Assembly (NCBI GenBank): GCA_009768935.1
Contig: WESA01000004.1
Location: forward strand, 34,591-98,590
Direction: 5' to 3'
Source: Rectinema subterraneum
GTDB lineage: Bacteria > Spirochaetota > Spirochaetia > Treponematales > Rectinemataceae
DNA: 64,000 nt
The position numbers and the translations under genes are program-made. Below, one piece after another: positions 16,758 to 25,518 of the stretch (the stretch's first letter is position 1; every line of letters starts with the position of its first letter). The notes beneath the pieces were generated by a model, which searched no databases, had not been told where the DNA came from, and was given only the letters and a program-made list of their open reading frames with translations.

Positions 16758-18011
16758 ATGAGCCCCAACATATCTGCAGTCTATGTGCTCATCATTCTAG
16801 CCTTTGTCGGTATCGCATCAGGCAAATTCCCCCGCCTTGCAATGAATCGCGCAAGCATTGCGCTCACGGCAGCGGTTCTGCTTGTCGTTCTGGGCGGGCT
16901 GACCACACAAGAAGCCCTCGCCGTAGTGGATACGGAGACGCTTGCCCTCCTTCTGGCCATGATGATTATTGTGGCGAATCTGCGGGTGTCCGGTTTTTTT
17001 CTCATAGCAGGCGGGCGCGTGCTTTCGATTGCCCGCTCGCCGCGAATCCTGCTCGCGATTGTCGTCCTGGTTTCCGGAGTGCTTTCGGCACTCTTTTTGA
17101 ATGATACGATCTGTCTTATGTTCACGCCGCTCGTCGCGGAAATGGCGCGGCGCTCAGGGCGAGATGGCAGGCCGTATCTCATTGCGCTTGCAACAAGCGC
17201 AAATGCCGGCTCATGCGCAACGTCGATCGGCAACCCGCAGAATATGCTCATCGCCTCGCAATCGGGCATTCCATTCGGGACATTCGTACTTGCACTCGGC
17301 CTGCCCTCTCTCATCGCGATGCTGCTCTCATACTGGATGACGGTGCTCATGTTTCCTTCGGAATTTCGCGCAAACACAATGCTTCGCCAGCCTGTGGACC
17401 GCGTAACAGCGGACGCCGAAGCAGGGCACGCCGAAGTAAGCCCATACCTTATGTATAAGAGTCTGGCAGCATCGGCGCTCCTTCTTGTACTGCTCCTTGC
17501 GGGCGTGCGCACAAGCCACGCTGCGCTGATTGCTGCGTCAATCTTGCTTATTACAAGGCGAGTCCATCCTGAACGCATATTCGCGGAAGTCGATTTCACG
17601 CTCCTCGTGCTCTTTTCGGGGCTTTTCGTGCTCACTGCCGCAGTTGCGCGCACCGATGCATTCGCCATGGCCATGCAATGGCTTACTCCGCACTTGCAGC
17701 GCCCTGGCGGGCTTTTTGCTGCTGCCATTGCGCTTGCCTCGAATCTTGTTTCCAATGTGCCAGCGGTCATGCTGCTGTCGCCGGCAGCCCGCGCAATGGC
17801 GAATCCTCAGCCTGCCTGGCTCATGCTCGCTATGGCGAGCACCTTTGCGGGGAACCTCACTTTGCTTGGCTCTGTGGCCAATCTTATCGTCGCGGAACAG
17901 GGCGAAAAATCGGGCATCCATATCGGGTTTGTGGATTATCTGAAAGTTGGCCTGCCAGTCACTTTGCTTTCGATTGCGGCGGGTACGCTGTGGCTGGGGA
18001 TAATTCTTTGA
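16758..18011 (+). CDS. ArsB/NhaD-superfamily anion or arsenite transporter
   Basis: Protein of 417 aa with about ten transmembrane helices. The diagnostic segments are VLSALFLNDTICLMFTPLV and GSCATSIGNPQNMLI in the first half, and LASNLVSNVPAVMLLSP and GNLTLLGSVANLIV in the second, the inverted-repeat hairpins of the ion-transporter superfamily (ArsB, CitMHS). In this neighbourhood (ArsR upstream, nitroreductase and ArsC downstream) arsenite efflux is the best guess, but dicarboxylate-type substrates cannot be excluded from sequence. Its own promoter abuts the ATG. Confidence 0.8.
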   Translation: MSPNISAVYVLIILAFVGIASGKFPRLAMNRASIALTAAVLLVVLGGLTTQEALAVVDTETLALLLAMMIIVANLRVSGFFLIAGGRVLSIARSPRILLAIVVLVSGVLSALFLNDTICLMFTPLVAEMARRSGRDGRPYLIALATSANAGSCATSIGNPQNMLIASQSGIPFGTFVLALGLPSLIAMLLSYWMTVLMFPSEFRANTMLRQPVDRVTADAEAGHAEVSPYLMYKSLAASALLLVLLLAGVRTSHAALIAASILLITRRVHPERIFAEVDFTLLVLFSGLFVLTAAVARTDAFAMAMQWLTPHLQRPGGLFAAAIALASNLVSNVPAVMLLSPAARAMANPQPAWLMLAMASTFAGNLTLLGSVANLIVAEQGEKSGIHIGFVDYLKVGLPVTLLSIAAGTLWLGIIL

Positions 18012-18142
18012 GCCGTAGCAATAAAGGCGGCGAACACATTCCCCGCGCGGGCCGGGCTGCCGCGTGGACTCACAATGCCGTCTCGATACTCAGATATGCT
18101 GCGCATTCGCTTTTTGCAAAATATAGCAGGAGGGCTTATCAT

Positions 18143-18670
18143 ATGGATTTGAACGATACACTGAAAACTATTTTCTCGAGGAAAAGCGTACGGGCCTACG
18201 CAGAAGGCGCTGTCTCAAAGGAACAGCTCGAAATGCTTGTGCGTGCAGGGATGGCTGCCCCATCCGCGGTTGACCAGCGCCCATGGGAATTCGTTGTCGT
18301 AACCGAGCGCGCTACGCTGAATGCCCTGGCCTCGCGCCTTCCGTACGCAAAGATGGCAGCGCATGCTTCGGCTGCAATTGTCGTCTGCGGGGACCTGCGC
18401 AGGCAGTGGGGAGGACCGGATTCGGTGATGTGGGTGATTGACTGTTCGGCAGCTACCGAGAACGTCCTGCTCGCTGCGGAATCGGTCGGGCTTGGCGCGG
18501 TGTGGACTTCGGTTTATCCTTATCCGGAGCGTATTCGCCCTGTCAAGGAAATTCTAGGCTTGCACGACTACATCCAGCCGCTCGCTCTCATCCCTGTGGG
18601 GATCCCGCGAGGCGGGGAAAAAGCAAAAGACAAGTGGAATCCCGAGCGCCTGCACTGGGAGAAGTGGTGA
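18143..18670 (+). CDS. Nitroreductase-family flavoprotein
   Basis: Protein of 175 aa. The FMN-binding start [19 protein letters not shown], then [17 protein letters not shown], and the C-terminal [11 protein letters not shown] and [11 protein letters not shown] are standard for compact nitroreductases. It reduces nitro groups, quinones or flavins with NAD(P)H. The ATG 18143 was chosen because AGGAGGG lies 8 nt upstream; the frame is open much further upstream but without conservation. It sits between the ArsB-like gene and arsC, only 11 nt before arsC, so it belongs to the arsenic operon; reduction of nitro-organoarsenicals is a reasonable but unproved idea. Confidence 0.85.
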   Translation: MDLNDTLKTIFSRKSVRAYAEGAVSKEQLEMLVRAGMAAPSAVDQRPWEFVVVTERATLNALASRLPYAKMAAHASAAIVVCGDLRRQWGGPDSVMWVIDCSAATENVLLAAESVGLGAVWTSVYPYPERIRPVKEILGLHDYIQPLALIPVGIPRGGEKAKDKWNPERLHWEKW

Positions 18671-18681
18671 ATCGAGGTTAT

Positions 18682-19101
18682 ATGGTCAAAGTACTGTTTC
18701 TTTGCGTGCACAATTCAGCGCGCAGCCAGATGGCTGAAGCTTTTTGCAAGAAATATGGCGAGGGGAAGTTCGTCGCGGAAAGCGCCGGGCTCGAGCCGGG
18801 TAAGCTCAACCCCTATGTCGTTCGCGCAATGGCTGAAGTTGGCATCGATATTTCGAAGAATGCTACAAAGAGCGTCTTCGATTTTCATAATGAAGGGCGC
18901 ACCTACAATGTCGTGGTGACGGTCTGCTCGAAAGAGGCGGCCGAGCGCTGCCCAATCTTCCCCGGGGTTCCGATTACCCTGCACTGGCCCTTCGATGACC
19001 CTTCTTCCTTCAAAGGCACTGATGAAGAAATCATGCAGAAAGTGCGCAGCGTGCGCGACGCGATCGAACAGAAGGTGAAAGAATTCATACAAGGGGTCTG
19101 A
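18682..19101 (+). CDS. arsC: Arsenate reductase, thioredoxin-coupled low-MW phosphatase type
   Basis: Protein of 139 aa. The P-loop is CVHNSAR (Cys8 to Arg14), followed by SQMAEAF, as in protein-tyrosine-phosphatase-like ArsC. Two further Cys (Cys82 in VTVCSK and Cys90 in AERCP) are placed for the redox relay that regenerates the enzyme with thioredoxin. The characteristic [12 protein letters not shown] follows. It reduces arsenate to arsenite in the cytosol for export by the ArsB-like protein. The neighbouring tiny thioredoxin (15961-16191) is a candidate electron donor. It ends just before a strong hairpin terminator. Confidence 0.9.
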   Translation: MVKVLFLCVHNSARSQMAEAFCKKYGEGKFVAESAGLEPGKLNPYVVRAMAEVGIDISKNATKSVFDFHNEGRTYNVVVTVCSKEAAERCPIFPGVPITLHWPFDDPSSFKGTDEEIMQKVRSVRDAIEQKVKEFIQGV

Positions 19102-19140
19102 CCCTTTTTTTTAAAAAGTTAAAAAAGGGGTCAGACCCCT
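19093..19140. terminator. Bidirectional hairpin terminator containing a GGGGTCAGACCCC repeat
   Basis: AGGGGTCTGACCC followed by T8 pairs with AAAAAAGGGGTCAGACCCCT across a short A/T loop, leaving one bulged base. Long A and T tracts flank the GC stem on both strands, so it can end arsC transcription on the plus strand and lpd transcription on the minus strand. The 17-mer AGTTAAAAAAGGGGTCA (19117-19133) also occurs in reverse complement at 52860-52876, so this is a dispersed repeat. Confidence 0.8.
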
Positions 19141-19151
19141 AATTTAAATGT

Positions 19152-20573
19152 CTAGTAGTGAATCGCGCGCCCGAGCGCGGCTTTCGCCGCTTCCATGATC
19201 GCTTCGGAAACAGTCGGGTGGGCATGCACAAGTTCCGCGACATCCTCGACCGTGAGCTCGGCTTTCGAAGCCAGCAAAAGCTCGTGGATCGTGTCCGCCG
19301 CACCTTCGCCGACAATCGAAGCTCCAAGAATCGCCTTTGTGTCAGGATCGAACATAATTTTTACCTGCCCCTCTGGCGCCTCGGTGGCTACCGCGCGGCC
19401 ATTGCCGCGGTACGGGAAACGCGCGACTTCGTGCCGGATGCCCTTTTCTTTCGCGCTGGCTTCTGACAGGCCAAACGAGGCAACTTCGGGCTCGCAGTAG
19501 ACTGCGCTCGGTACATGGAGCCTGTCGACGGTGCGCTCGCGGGGGTTCGGTGTCCCCTTGAGGAGGTGCGCGACCCGCTCGGCGACGATTTCTCCGGCCT
19601 TTGATGCAGTGTGCGCAAGCTGGGGGTAGGTCGTGATATCGCCGACGGCGTAGATGCCGGCGCAGGATGTCTCGTGGTAATCGCCCGTGATAATGTAGCC
19701 TCGCTCCATGCGCACGCCGAGATTCTCGAGGCCGAGCCCTTCGGTATTGGTCGCGCGCCCAACTGAAACGAGCACCGCGTCGGCTTCAATATCGAGCGGG
19801 GCGCCCTGGGCATCAGTGAGATGGATGACTACGTGATCATCCTTGACCTCGGCGCCGCTTGCCCGCGCGCCGGTATACATCGTTACGCCGCGCGAGCGGA
19901 ATTCTTTTTCGACAATTTTCGAAGCTTCCTCATCTTCGAGCGGAAGCACACGCGGCAGAAGCTCGGCAACCGTCACCTCGACCCCAAATGCGTTCAGCAC
20001 ATAGGCAAATTCCATGCCGATCGCGCCCGCACCGAGAATGAACATGCGTTTCGGCAGTTTGTCGCTCATAAGCATGCCCGTCGAAGAAAAAATCTTTTTT
20101 TCATCAAATGCAAAGCCGGGAATTGGCCTGGGCCTCGAGCCGGTCGCGAGGAGAATCGCTTTGGCCTTGAGCTGGACAGAGCCCCCTGGTGTCTCGACAT
20201 CGACAGTGCTGGCACCCGAGAGCATCGCTTTCCCTTTTATAAGATCGACTTTGTTTTTCCTCAGGAGAAAATTGACTCCCTTCGAAAGTCTGTCTGCGGC
20301 GAGCCGCGAAGCTTTCCACACCAGCGAGTAGTCGAAATTGCTCAAGTCCACTTTCGCGCCAGTCTTTTCGAGCAGCGCTTTCCCCTGTGCGAAAAGCTGA
20401 GCATTATGGATCAGCGATTTCGAGGGAATGCAGCCGATATTGAGACACACACCGCCGACAAGATCCTTTTCGACCACCGCGGCCGAGAGGCCGAGCTGGG
20501 CAGCGCGGATCGCCGCCACGTAGCCGCCGGGGCCAGCACCGATAACGACAAAATCATATTGCTTCGATTCCAC
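19152..20573 (-). CDS. lpdA: Dihydrolipoyl dehydrogenase
   Basis: Protein of 473 aa, full length. FAD-binding GAGPGGYVAAIRAAQLG, then the redox disulfide GGVCLNIGC (Cys43, Cys48), the NAD-binding GAGAIGMEFAYVL, the second FAD motif YAVGDIT, and the C-terminal HAHPTVSEAIMEA with the catalytic His-Glu. It reoxidises lipoamide in 2-oxoacid dehydrogenase or glycine cleavage complexes. The start codon is GTG, with AAAGGAG 7 nt upstream, and its first 20 nt overlap the end of the lipoate ligase gene, so the two are coupled. The complexes it serves are not in the window. Confidence 0.95.
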   Translation of the reverse strand: MESKQYDFVVIGAGPGGYVAAIRAAQLGLSAAVVEKDLVGGVCLNIGCIPSKSLIHNAQLFAQGKALLEKTGAKVDLSNFDYSLVWKASRLAADRLSKGVNFLLRKNKVDLIKGKAMLSGASTVDVETPGGSVQLKAKAILLATGSRPRPIPGFAFDEKKIFSSTGMLMSDKLPKRMFILGAGAIGMEFAYVLNAFGVEVTVAELLPRVLPLEDEEASKIVEKEFRSRGVTMYTGARASGAEVKDDHVVIHLTDAQGAPLDIEADAVLVSVGRATNTEGLGLENLGVRMERGYIITGDYHETSCAGIYAVGDITTYPQLAHTASKAGEIVAERVAHLLKGTPNPRERTVDRLHVPSAVYCEPEVASFGLSEASAKEKGIRHEVARFPYRGNGRAVATEAPEGQVKIMFDPDTKAILGASIVGEGAADTIHELLLASKAELTVEDVAELVHAHPTVSEAIMEAAKAALGRAIHY

Positions 20574-21570
20574 GTTGATACTCCTTTCCCATTATTTCTG
20601 GCATTCTAAAATCAAATGCCATTCCTTCAAAGTGGGCATTGAGCTCGTCGGCATACCTAGCCGAGACGCTGTCGCCGGCCTCGAGAGGCACTACCTGCAC
20701 AATTTTGCCTTCCTGTACGCGCACTACCGCTTTTGCCCGGCCATTCGAAACCACGACTGAAAACGGCGGGCTGCGATCGATAATCCATCCTTTGCTGCCA
20801 AATTGCTTTCTATGCGCCTCGAATTCTTCGCACTCAACACAAAAATCGAACTCGCGTTCCAGATCTTCGGGATTCTTGAATACGCGGCGAGCTATTGTCT
20901 TTTCTTTATTCCAGAAATCAGCCAGTTCGATTGTTGCCGGCGCACTTCCAGCAAGCGTTCGCGAAAGGTGCAGCATAAGCTCTTCGATGCTCAGCGAAGA
21001 CAAAAATCTGGAAAGATTGACTGGATGCCCGGGCACAGAAGCTATCGAGGAATCCTCAAATACCTTGATGCCCCCAAGCGAAGCCTTGAGCGCTGCGATA
21101 TCGGCGGAAACGAGCAAGGTGCCGTGGTGCAGCACATTCCGCGTTCCAAAGCGCCGCGCAGTTCCAGAGATTTTCCCTTGGGTTTCCCCATCGCCCAAAG
21201 AAACAAAAATCCCGCCTCGGGCTCCGGGGCGGGCATATACACCAAGCGTGCCAATCGCACTGGCTACAGCTGCAAGCTCATCATCCTGCGAATGTATCGC
21301 TCGCGGAACTATAAGCGCCCAATTCAAATTGCCTTCATCATGATATACTGCCCCGCCCCCCGAAACGCGCCTGAAAACCGGTACCTTGCACAAAGGCGAG
21401 ACCTCGCGCCAATAATTCTGGTTGCGGCCTATGATGACAGAAGGAGCATTTACATAGAAAAGAAGGAGCGCCTCTTCTCCTGCCCATGAATTCACAAGGC
21501 ATTCTTCAAAGGAAATGATATCAAGGGGACTATCTGAAACAACTTTATATGATTGAGCAACGATTGACAT
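20554..21570 (-). CDS. lplA: Lipoate-protein ligase A family
   Basis: Protein of about 338 aa. The N-terminal LplA/LipB domain shows FRRVSGGGAVYHDEGNLNW (the RRxSGGGxVYHD lipoyl-AMP motif), GQ/KISGTARR-type lysine region (QGKISGTARRFG) and HHGTLL. A C-terminal accessory domain follows. It activates and attaches scavenged lipoate to E2 or H proteins, fitting its coupling with lipoamide dehydrogenase. ATG 21570 was chosen because the -10 box TATATT ends 6 nt before it; a TTG five codons upstream would lie within that box. Confidence 0.88.
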   Translation of the reverse strand: MSIVAQSYKVVSDSPLDIISFEECLVNSWAGEEALLLFYVNAPSVIIGRNQNYWREVSPLCKVPVFRRVSGGGAVYHDEGNLNWALIVPRAIHSQDDELAAVASAIGTLGVYARPGARGGIFVSLGDGETQGKISGTARRFGTRNVLHHGTLLVSADIAALKASLGGIKVFEDSSIASVPGHPVNLSRFLSSLSIEELMLHLSRTLAGSAPATIELADFWNKEKTIARRVFKNPEDLEREFDFCVECEEFEAHRKQFGSKGWIIDRSPPFSVVVSNGRAKAVVRVQEGKIVQVVPLEAGDSVSARYADELNAHFEGMAFDFRMPEIMGKEYQRGIEAI

Positions 21571-21576
21571 AAAAAG

Positions 21577-21605
21577 AATATACAAAGAAAAAGTGGCAAA
21601 ATCAA
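21577..21605 (-). promoter_or_regulatory. Promoter of lplA-lpdA, leaderless geometry
   Basis: Minus strand TTGATT (21600-21605), 17-nt spacer, TATATT (21577-21582), 6 nt to the ATG. There is no Shine-Dalgarno. The -35 directly abuts the upstream lipoprotein terminator. Confidence 0.65.
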
Positions 21606-21636
21606 AAGGGCTGCCTGATCATCCAGGCAGCCCTTT
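21605..21636 (-). terminator. Rho-independent terminator of the lipoprotein gene
   Basis: AAAGGGCTGCCTG (21605-21617) pairs perfectly with CAGGCAGCCCTTT (21624-21636) around a 6-nt loop. On the minus strand the stem runs into TTTTGATTTTG. It lies about 80 nt past the lipoprotein stop codon. Confidence 0.88.
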
Positions 21637-21715
21637 GTTGGCTTGGTACGAGCAGGCTGATGCACGGCCGATTTGTTATCCGTTCGTACGCCCGCCAGCA
21701 TATTGCTTTACAGTA

Positions 21716-22315
21716 TTACTGCGCGACAAATCCCGCAGCTTCGAGTGATGCTTTGAGCTCGTCGAGAGTGGCCTTTACGGTGTTGAGCTGATCGCGTGCG
21801 CCAGCATAATCCTGAGAATCATTGGCGGCTTTGGCATCGCTGATGGACTTGCCGGCAGCCTCAACTCTGGCATTGATGTCTTTTACATTGAGCTTTGCTT
21901 TTGCGGCTTTCTTGGCATCCTTGGAAGCAGCCTGCGCAAGCGCCTGCACTGCTGCATACTGAGCATCGATATCGGTGATGAGCTGGGCAACTTCGCCCTT
22001 TACCTTGTCCATATTGGTGGCAGCAGCATCCTTCGCCTTCTTGCTTGCATCTGCAAAAGCTTTGATCAGATCATTGGCCTGCTTGTAGGACTTGCCAGAG
22101 GTCTTGGCATCCTGAGCAGCAAGCTCCGCATCGAGAGCGGCTTTGGCATCCTGAGCTGCCTTGAATTCATCCGGGGCATACACATCAGCCTTGGCGTTCT
22201 GGGCATCGGCAAATGCAGCATTCGCTGCATCGAGGTCCTTCTGAGCAAGCTTGGGCGCGCAAGAAAACAGCGTGAGCGCCACGAGCAATCCACCGATAAC
22301 CTTTACCAGCTTCAT
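21716..22315 (-). CDS. Ala/Lys/Asp-rich coiled-coil lipoprotein
   Basis: Protein of 199 aa. A lipoprotein signal peptide (MKLVKVIGGLLVALTLFSC, Cys as lipidated residue 19) leads into an almost entirely helical mature part rich in Ala, Lys and Asp with heptad-like spacing, resembling DUF4398-type or Lpp-like envelope lipoproteins. It is likely an abundant periplasm-facing structural lipoprotein. GGAGG lies upstream of ATG 22315. A near-consensus promoter upstream and a strong terminator downstream make it monocistronic and highly expressed. Exact function is unknown. Confidence 0.75.
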   Translation of the reverse strand: MKLVKVIGGLLVALTLFSCAPKLAQKDLDAANAAFADAQNAKADVYAPDEFKAAQDAKAALDAELAAQDAKTSGKSYKQANDLIKAFADASKKAKDAAATNMDKVKGEVAQLITDIDAQYAAVQALAQAASKDAKKAAKAKLNVKDINARVEAAGKSISDAKAANDSQDYAGARDQLNTVKATLDELKASLEAAGFVAQ

Positions 22316-22390
22316 ACAATCCTCCAAAAAGAGACACAAAGCGCAGTGCTAGCACTCCATCGAAGCGCTGCATCTGCTCTCTGGTGCAGT

Positions 22391-22419
22391 ATGTTAATAC
22401 TATATGCGAAATATGTCAA
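22391..22419 (-). promoter_or_regulatory. Strong promoter of the lipoprotein gene
   Basis: Minus strand consensus TTGACA (22414-22419), 17-nt spacer, TAACAT (22391-22396). Upstream, 22420-22475 is very A/T-rich with repeated ATATGC units, possibly acting as an UP element. Confidence 0.75.
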
Positions 22420-22510
22420 GATATGCACTATATGCGCATATATATCGCAAATAATTACAACATAATATTATATTGCTAGATTTGGCTTATTTTGCGCAAT
22501 TTGCAAGCTT

Positions 22511-23431
22511 TTATGCTCCTTGAGGATCAAATGCATCAGGAAAGCGGGATCTGCGATCCTCGATCACTCGTCCCTCGGGATGAAAGAGAGCCTCGATGGC
22601 GGCGGGCTCGGGCGCAAAAATGGCCTTGTAGGTTTGCGGCATGCAATATTTGGGCATTCTTTCGCAGCGCGCGTTGAGCAGGCTGCCCACATCCTTCGCG
22701 GAAAGTGAGGCGCAATCGGTCGTTCCAGAGGCAAATTTGAACGACCAGAGCGTGCCGTACATGGGAACGTACGTGAATGCGGATTTTACGCAAGAAAAAA
22801 CTTTACGTAAGGTTTTCTCGATGCACGCATAGGCAGCAGGCCTGGCGATCGGCGATTCGCCGTGCATGGCGAACACCCCTTCAGCACCGCGCAGGATCCG
22901 CTTTACCTGCGCAAAGAATTCCCTGGTATAGAGCTTTTCGGACGGGCCGAAGGGGTCGGTCATGTCCATGATCACGACATCGAAGGATGTGTCGGGGCAC
23001 TGTTCCACATACGCGCGCCCGTCCCCGACCACAATCTCAGCCCGCGGGTCGTCGAACGCGCCGGCACTAATTTCCGGCATATACTGCTTCGAGAATGAGA
23101 TGACCGCCTCATCGAGCTCAACCATGACGGCGTTCCTGACGGTTCCGAAGGTGAGCACTTCGCGCAGCACTCCTCCGTCACCACCGCCGATGACCAGCAC
23201 GCGCTGCGGATCGGGGTGCGAGAGCATTGCTGGGATGACCAGCGATTCATGATAGCGCTCCTCTCCCTTGAGTGCGACCTGGGTAATGCCGTCGAGGAGG
23301 AGCACCTTGCCGAATTCGGGGCTCTCGGCAAGCTCGATTGTCTGCCATGCGCTCCGCACGCGCACGAGAACCTTAGTGATATCGTAAAAGAAGCCGCAGT
23401 GGGGATTGAGGCGCTCGATTATCTTTTTCAT
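22511..23431 (-). CDS. speE: Spermidine synthase
   Basis: Protein of 306 aa. The aminopropyltransferase core is clear: LLLDGITQVALKGEERYHE near residue 45, VIGGGDGGVLREVL for decarboxylated-SAM binding, VELDEAVISFSKQYMP, and the catalytic IMDMTDPFGPS. It transfers the aminopropyl group from decarboxylated SAM to putrescine. ATG 23431 is favoured, with AGGAG upstream. It directly follows speD (28 nt), giving a two-step spermidine operon. The C-terminal tail rich in Arg/Asp is a little longer than usual. Confidence 0.93.
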   Translation of the reverse strand: MKKIIERLNPHCGFFYDITKVLVRVRSAWQTIELAESPEFGKVLLLDGITQVALKGEERYHESLVIPAMLSHPDPQRVLVIGGGDGGVLREVLTFGTVRNAVMVELDEAVISFSKQYMPEISAGAFDDPRAEIVVGDGRAYVEQCPDTSFDVVIMDMTDPFGPSEKLYTREFFAQVKRILRGAEGVFAMHGESPIARPAAYACIEKTLRKVFSCVKSAFTYVPMYGTLWSFKFASGTTDCASLSAKDVGSLLNARCERMPKYCMPQTYKAIFAPEPAAIEALFHPEGRVIEDRRSRFPDAFDPQGA

Positions 23432-23458
23432 GTGGCAGCTCCTGCGCACCAGCGTGGC

Positions 23459-24286
23459 TCAGAGCCTGCCAGAGCGCATGTTCAGGTTCCTGCACTCGAA
23501 GATTTCCTGGATTTCGTGCAAGAGGGCGCGCCTGATCCGTTCCTTTTCCTTGGGATCGAGGCTGGTCACCTCGTCGCCGAACAGAAAATCCTTGAGGCGA
23601 ATCTCCTTCTTGCGCATTTTGGTATGGAAGTTGTTGTCCGACAGGATATTGATGTCATAGGTGATGTAGCGCTCGAGGATGTCCTGGTCGATGTAGTCCT
23701 GTATGGATGAAATGTCATGGTCGATAAAGACCTTGCGCCCCTTGTGGTCCCGTGTGAAGCCTCGCACGCGGTAATCAATGATGACCACCTCGGAATCGAA
23801 GCTCTCGATAAGGTAATTGAGGGCGGAAAGCGGGGAGATCATACCGCAGGTCGATATGTCGATGTCGACACGGAAGCTCGCAAGCCCCGTCAGGCGGTGG
23901 TATTCAGGATAGGTATGGATGGCGATATGGCTCTTGTCGAGATGGCCGATAACGAAGGGAGCAGGTCCTGTCTGCTCTTTGTCGGACTTGATGTGCTCAT
24001 CCGCTACAGGTGATCCTTCGTTGATGAGTGCCACGACGCTAGCACCACGCGGATCGTAATCCTGCGTGGAGACGCTTACCAGCTTCGCGTTGATCATGCG
24101 CGTGACATTCTCGACGATCTCTTCTAGACGCTTGGAATTGTATTCTTCATCGACATATTCGAGATACTCAATCTGCGATTCCCGCGAGCGGGCATAACAG
24201 ATGTCATAGATGTTGAAGCTGATCGATTTCGTCAGGTTGTTGAATCCCTCGAGCTTGAGCGTCTTCCCTTTTACCCGTCTGACCAA
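23459..24286 (-). CDS. speD: S-adenosylmethionine decarboxylase proenzyme, E. coli type
   Basis: Protein of 275 aa, close to the 264 aa of E. coli SpeD, with strong similarity along its length (LEGFNNLTKSISFNIYDICY, DYRVRGFTRDHKGRKVFIDH). The autocatalytic cleavage site is HLDKSH, where Ser119 should become the pyruvoyl group. It supplies decarboxylated SAM to speE. No ATG fits; the start is read as TTG at 24286 because AAGGAG lies 8 nt upstream. The frame stays open 29 codons further upstream without conservation. Confidence 0.93.
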   Translation of the reverse strand: MVRRVKGKTLKLEGFNNLTKSISFNIYDICYARSRESQIEYLEYVDEEYNSKRLEEIVENVTRMINAKLVSVSTQDYDPRGASVVALINEGSPVADEHIKSDKEQTGPAPFVIGHLDKSHIAIHTYPEYHRLTGLASFRVDIDISTCGMISPLSALNYLIESFDSEVVIIDYRVRGFTRDHKGRKVFIDHDISSIQDYIDQDILERYITYDINILSDNNFHTKMRKKEIRLKDFLFGDEVTSLDPKEKERIRRALLHEIQEIFECRNLNMRSGRL

Positions 24287-24388
24287 TCCGCAGCTCCTTC
24301 CCAAGGATTGCCGCCTCGAGCCGTTGCCGGTACAAGCACAGCAGGCGTACAGTATACACGTTCGAGGCGCCAAGGTAAAGAATTGGGC

Positions 24389-25510
24389 CTATTCGCTCTC
24401 GGGAGGTAGAAGATGCGCTGCACGCGGGCTGTAGCGGAGCACGACGCGGTCGCTGGTCCGCCAGAAGCCGGCATTGACGGGGTCATGCGACACAGCAAGG
24501 ATGGGGCGTTCATAGCCCGCGTCAATCTCGTATTCGACGGTCGCGCCAAGGTAGACAGTCTTGTCGATGACGCCCTGCGCAAAGGCCATCCGGCCTTCTG
24601 CCGCGGGCGCCGCCCCCGCGCTGCTCTCGACCGAGAGTGACTCCGGCCGCACCATCAGCAATGCTTTGCCTCCTTCGGCAACCCCAGACGCGGCGGAAGC
24701 CGCTTCGTACCGGCTGCCATCTGTGCCGCGCACGATGTTCTTCTCCTGCTCCAGGCGCTCGACCGTAACAGACAGGAGATTCACGCGCCCGATAAAATCG
24801 GCCACGAACCGGTTCGCGGGGCGGGAGTAGATCTCGAAGGGCGAGCCGACCTGCATCATCTGGCCTTTGCTCATGACCACGATGCGGTCCGACACGGTCA
24901 TCGCCTCGGCCTGGTCGTGCGTCACGTACACGCTCGTGATCTTGAACGTCTGCTGGATGCGCCGGATTTCCACGCGCATCTGCTCGCGCAGCTTGGCATC
25001 GAGGTTCGAGAGCGGCTCGTCGAAGAGCAGGACACTCGGCCTGTTCACGATGGCACGCGCAAGGGCGACGCGCTGCTGCTGTCCGCCGGAGAGCTGGTCT
25101 GGCCTTCGGTGCGCCAGGTCCGCGATGCCCATCACTTCCATGATCTGCCGCACTTCGCGGGTGATTTCGGCCTTAGGACGCCCTTTGAGCTCGAGCCCGA
25201 ATCCCACGTTCTGCTCGACCGACATGTGCGGGAAGATGGCGTAGCTCTGGAAGACCATCGACGTGTCGCGCTTGTTGGGCGGATCGTTGCTCACGTTCTT
25301 CCCGCCGATCCAGACCTCGCCTATCGTGGGCATCTCAAAGCCGGCGATCATGCGCAGGGTCGTTGTCTTGCCGCAGCCCGACGGGCCAAGCAGGGTGACG
25401 AACTCGCCATCCTGTATTTCGAGATTAAAATCCCTGACTGCGACCAGCTTTCCTCCTTCGCGCTCGGGATCAGCAAATTCTTTTGTTATATTGACTAATC
25501 GAACACTCAT
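24389..25510 (-). CDS. ABC transporter ATP-binding protein, FbpC/PotA type
   Basis: Protein of 373 aa. Walker [11 protein letters not shown]-loop MVFQSYAIFPH, signature LSGGQQQRVALARA, Walker [13 protein letters not shown] and switch His THDQAEAM are intact; a TOBE-like domain fills the C-terminal third. It energises import by the fused permease at 25519-27210. Start ATG 25510 has AGGAG upstream and overlaps no other gene (8 nt after the permease stop). Relatives carry ferric iron, phosphonate or polyamine; being next to the spermidine genes does not settle the substrate. Confidence 0.9.
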   Translation of the reverse strand: MSVRLVNITKEFADPEREGGKLVAVRDFNLEIQDGEFVTLLGPSGCGKTTTLRMIAGFEMPTIGEVWIGGKNVSNDPPNKRDTSMVFQSYAIFPHMSVEQNVGFGLELKGRPKAEITREVRQIMEVMGIADLAHRRPDQLSGGQQQRVALARAIVNRPSVLLFDEPLSNLDAKLREQMRVEIRRIQQTFKITSVYVTHDQAEAMTVSDRIVVMSKGQMMQVGSPFEIYSRPANRFVADFIGRVNLLSVTVERLEQEKNIVRGTDGSRYEAASAASGVAEGGKALLMVRPESLSVESSAGAAPAAEGRMAFAQGVIDKTVYLGATVEYEIDAGYERPILAVSHDPVNAGFWRTSDRVVLRYSPRAAHLLPPESE

Positions 25511-25518
25511 GTAAGCTC

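Noticed and set aside
16781..17770. Minus-strand open frame opposite the ArsB-like gene
   Set aside because: Low-complexity Arg/Ser/Ala translation, fully nested in a clear transporter gene.
22420..22475. ATATGC-rich stretch considered as an origin or CRISPR-like repeat
   Set aside because: Units are short and irregular; best explained as an A/T-rich element upstream of the lipoprotein promoter.
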